From NCBI GenBank assembly GCA_029907755.1, contig JARYLH010000072.1, forward strand, positions 1-7,259: DNA of 7,259 bases. The letters are read 5' to 3'. This DNA is from Candidatus Methanosuratincola sp. (GTDB taxonomy: Archaea; Thermoproteota; Methanomethylicia; Methanomethylicales; Methanomethylicaceae). Position numbers and translations under genes: made by a program. Below, piece by piece: positions 5,411 to 7,259 of this stretch (its first letter is position 1; every line of letters starts with the position of its first letter). The notes beneath the pieces were generated by a model that saw only the letters and a list, made by a program, of their open reading frames with translations, was not told the origin of the DNA and ran no database searches.

Positions 5411-6049
5411 TCAGAACCCTGCTTTCTCTCCTGTCGCGATTCCTGCTGGGAGATCTGGGAACTTCTCCTTGACCCTCTGCTCTGCGACAGCCGCTGCCTC
5501 TCCGAGTATCTTCTGGGCGTCCTCGTTAGCGCTCTCGAAGTTGAGGCTGAGCCCGCTGCTCTGCCCTGCGTCGACGAGTATTCCGCTAAGGAGCGTGCTG
5601 ATGTCGCCGAGCTCCCTTTCCGCCTCGGGGAGCAGAGTGGAGATGCCTGCCCTGACGTTCTTGATCACGCCCATTGCCGGCGCTAGAGTCACGACTATGT
5701 CTCCGAGCTCGGTCACTGTGCTGAGGCGCATCACTATCTGCTCGAGCGCCATCCTGGCCTGCATCAGCATCTTGGACATCTTCCTTATCTCCGCGAGCTC
5801 GTTTGCGTAGATCTTGGCATGGTCCAGATCGTGCTTGGAGTAAGCGTCCACGACCTTGCTGAACATTATCCTGTCTCTTTCTTGGAATCTCTGGTTCGCT
5901 ATGTCGAGCTTCTGCATCTGTAGCTGTATGGATCTCACTGCTGCCTCGAGCCTAGGCTTCAACGGGCCTGGGGGTCTGACAGACTCCTTGACCCTAGAGC
6001 TAATGCCTGGGGTCTCCTTCCTCTCCCATCGGTTTGCGAAGTTGCTCAC
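5411..6049 (-). CDS. ESCRT-III family protein (CdvB1/B2-like paralogue without winged helix)
   Basis: This 212-residue protein is homologous to the neighbouring CdvB. It has HAKIYANELAEIRKMSKMLM at about 77-96, where CdvB has AKIYANEIAEIKKVQ, and LLPEAERELGDISTLLSGI where CdvB has IIPEVSGELTYIGGCLNSV. It has an N-terminal extension rich in R, K and P (1-35), a basic helix (about 36-70), the ESCRT-III core to about 160, and a C-terminal helix ending in VKEKFPDLPAGI (193-204). That last motif may be a second MIT-interacting motif for CdvC. The winged helix of CdvB is absent, as in CdvB1/CdvB2 of Sulfolobus, which do the constriction step. The start is GTG at 6049. GGTGA lies six bases upstream, and an in-frame TGA at 6058-6056 excludes longer starts. 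Its own strong TATA box lies upstream, and it is divergent from a TrmB-type regulator. Confidence 0.92.
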   Translation of the reverse strand: MSNFANRWERKETPGISSRVKESVRPPGPLKPRLEAAVRSIQLQMQKLDIANQRFQERDRIMFSKVVDAYSKHDLDHAKIYANELAEIRKMSKMLMQARMALEQIVMRLSTVTELGDIVVTLAPAMGVIKNVRAGISTLLPEAERELGDISTLLSGILVDAGQSSGLSLNFESANEDAQKILGEAAAVAEQRVKEKFPDLPAGIATGEKAGF

Positions 6050-6080
6050 TTTCGGTCACCACTCTAGGGTTTGATACGAA

Positions 6081-6090
6081 TATTTTATAA
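6081..6090 (-). promoter_or_regulatory. TATA box of the ESCRT-III paralogue gene
   Basis: On the minus strand this is TTATAAAATA, a near-consensus archaeal TATA box centred about 37 bases before the GTG start. Transcription should start around 6060-6064, giving a leader of about 12-15 bases that just contains the GGTGA ribosome site (6060-6056). Confidence 0.65.
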
Positions 6091-6096
6091 GACTCG

Positions 6097-6119
6097 TGTA
6101 ACCAGAATATCTTGTAACC
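6097..6119. promoter_or_regulatory. Direct repeats TGTAACC flanking a TATA-like box in the divergent promoter region
   Basis: TGTAACC occurs at 6097-6103 and again at 6113-6119, a period of 16 bases. Between them is AGAATATCT (6104-6112), a TATA-like element placed about right for the plus-strand TrmB gene, with a start near 6133 and the GGTGA ribosome site at 6137-6141. A factor bound to both repeats would cover that promoter, and it lies immediately upstream of the TATA box of the ESCRT-III paralogue. It is a plausible shared operator, perhaps for the TrmB protein itself. The binding protein is not known. Confidence 0.4.
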
Positions 6120-6147
6120 GCAGTGTCTGTCCCTCCGGTGACAAAGT

Positions 6148-7259
6148 TTGGAGTTACAGGTAAAGCCGCTCGCCCAGTCCCTGACGAAGTTCGGTCTGAC
6201 TGAGTACGAGTCAATGGTTTACCTGACCCTCGTGAGGCACGGTAGATCCACCATCAAGGACATCGCCGCAAAGAGCATGGTGCCGCGGACGAAGATATAC
6301 CCCGTCCTGAAGAACCTCGAGAAGCGGCGGCTTGTGACCTTCGTCCCTGGCAAAACAATCACTGCAAAGGCCCTCCCTCCGGACAATTCGTTGCTAAGCC
6401 CGATTAAAAATCTTGAGCAGGATCTTAAGACGATGAAGAAAACAATTACGGAGCTACGTAGACTTCAGGAAAGCGCGCTTGCGACGGATCAGCTCGAGAA
6501 GAAGGAGTACTGGGTCACCGGACACCAGCCAGAGGTCATAAAGAGGATTAATGAGATCATCACCAATGCGTCCGAGGAGATAGTTCTGGCACTGAACCAC
6601 GAAGGGCTCGAAGTCATATTCAACAACTTCTTCGAAGCACTCAACGAAGCAACGAGGAACGACATCGAGGTCAAGATATTCATCAACTCATCAAAGCAGG
6701 ACTGCGAGGTCCTCAGGAAGTTTTCTGACTTTTTCAAGATCAAATACGTGCCATTCTCTCCTAAGGCGAATCTTCTGCTGGCGGACGGAAAGGAACTCCT
6801 CATCTTCAAGAAGATAGCTGTGGTCGACAACAAAGGTTCCACCCTCGTAGCCGAGTACTACAGCGGAGGGAACGTCTGCGACTACCTCAGGGAGTACATG
6901 CGTGGGGTCGATTGGTCCGCTTCAAAGGACTTCCAGATCGTCTATCCTGCCATTGAGAACGATTGGTTAAAGGAAGACCTGCTTGCCGGCCCCCAGTTCA
7001 ACCAGGCTTCGCCTTACTTCTATCTTTACCTTCTGGACGTGATGTCCACCAGGATAAACCAGAAGCTCAGTCCGACACTGGTAGAGCTCGGCAAGAAAAC
7101 AATTGAAGCGATGAAAAAGACTTCCTTGCCGAGTTTCTTGCCGTCTCTTCACCAGTCACTGAAGCTTCTCAGTTCGCTCGTCCTGCTTTACGAGGGGGTT
7201 GAGTGGCGCTTCACATACGACGAGCCACTGAACCTGATAACGTCAGAGTTGAGCGGCAA
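6148..7259 (+). CDS. TrmB-family transcriptional regulator (3' end beyond the window)
   Basis: The frame is open from a TTG at 6148 to the right edge, 370 complete codons with no stop. The start is supported by GGTGA six bases upstream and by an in-frame TGA at 6139-6141 that rules out longer versions. Residues about 5-75 form a TrmB winged helix (LTKFGLTEYESMVYLTLVRHGRSTIKDIA, then VPRTKIYPVLKNLEKRRLV). A helical linker with LEQDLKTMKKTITELRRL follows (about 90-108), a likely dimer coiled coil. The next part, about 130-235 (EIITNASEEIVLAL, then IEVKIFINSS and IKYVPFSPKANLLLADGKELLIF), looks like the PLD-like fold of TrmB regulators without catalytic HKD residues, so it is probably a sensor domain. 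The remaining 130 or more residues are helical and I do not recognise them; they could be a lineage-specific effector domain. It is divergent from the ESCRT-III paralogue and may control it. The sensed ligand is unknown. Confidence 0.85.
   Translation, partial: MELQVKPLAQSLTKFGLTEYESMVYLTLVRHGRSTIKDIAAKSMVPRTKIYPVLKNLEKRRLVTFVPGKTITAKALPPDNSLLSPIKNLEQDLKTMKKTITELRRLQESALATDQLEKKEYWVTGHQPEVIKRINEIITNASEEIVLALNHEGLEVIFNNFFEALNEATRNDIEVKIFINSSKQDCEVLRKFSDFFKIKYVPFSPKANLLLADGKELLIFKKIAVVDNKGSTLVAEYYSGGNVCDYLREYMRGVDWSASKDFQIVYPAIENDWLKEDLLAGPQFNQASPYFYLYLLDVMSTRINQKLSPTLVELGKKTIEAMKKTSLPSFLPSLHQSLKLLSSLVLLYEGVEWRFTYDEPLNLITSELSG

Noticed and set aside
5411..6049. The gene upstream of cdvB as CdvA, expected from the Sulfolobus gene order
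   Set aside because: The protein shares ESCRT-III core segments with CdvB (AKIYANE-AEI and following) and shows no PRC-barrel.
6489..6842. Minus-strand open frame of 117 codons inside the TrmB-type gene
   Set aside because: Antisense to a well-supported reading frame, serine/leucine-rich shadow translation, no promoter signals.
1..7259. tRNA, rRNA, CRISPR array, insertion sequence or integration site
   Set aside because: No spaced repeats, transposase-like frames, terminal inverted repeats or cloverleaf-like segments were noticed; the window reads as ordinary chromosomal genes.

Overview
This window looks archaeal, and most likely comes from a member of the TACK superphylum (Thermoproteota sensu lato). 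The reasons are a Cdv/ESCRT cell-division locus (two ESCRT-III proteins plus the Vps4-type ATPase CdvC), LysW-carrier amino-acid biosynthesis, PadR and TrmB type regulators, archaeal TATA boxes about 25-30 bases from short leaders, and Shine-Dalgarno motifs of the GGTGA/GAGGTG type. Base composition is moderate to slightly GC-rich and coding density is high. I cannot name a genus from the sequence alone.

Layout, left to right. Bases 1-457 (minus) hold the N-terminal part of an exported protein of unknown function that runs off the window. A 144-base divergent promoter region separates it from a PadR-family repressor (602-1153, plus), whose 3' end overlaps lysX by 11 bases tail to tail. A minus-strand block follows in transcription order right to left: an ESCRT-III paralogue (6049-5411), cdvB (5299-4472), cdvC (start about 4485, end 3271), a DHH-family phosphoesterase (3236-2268), lysW (2181-2011) and lysX (2006-1143). 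lysW and lysX have their own promoter and probably form a separate two-gene unit. A 98-base divergent promoter region then leads to a TrmB-family regulator (6148 to the right edge, plus, incomplete).

How the genes work together. CdvB and its paralogue should polymerise as membrane-constricting ESCRT-III filaments. CdvC, which carries an MIT domain and a complete AAA+ site, should remodel them through MIT-interacting motifs near the ESCRT-III C termini. cdvB and cdvC overlap and are surely co-expressed. LysW and LysX form the carrier protein and first ligase of the AAA-type lysine (or LysW-dependent arginine) pathway. The DHH protein has an intact nuclease/phosphoesterase active site, but its substrate is unknown.

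The most striking feature is a hairpin at the start of cdvB. A 13-base-pair perfect stem (15 pairs with one bulge) joins the Shine-Dalgarno sequence to codons 9-12 of the same gene, and the AUG sits in the apical loop. This looks like built-in translational control of the core division protein. Other regulatory signals are a palindrome at the PadR start site and a 7-base direct repeat flanking the TATA-like box between the ESCRT-III paralogue and the TrmB regulator. I saw no tRNA, rRNA, CRISPR array, insertion sequence or attachment site.
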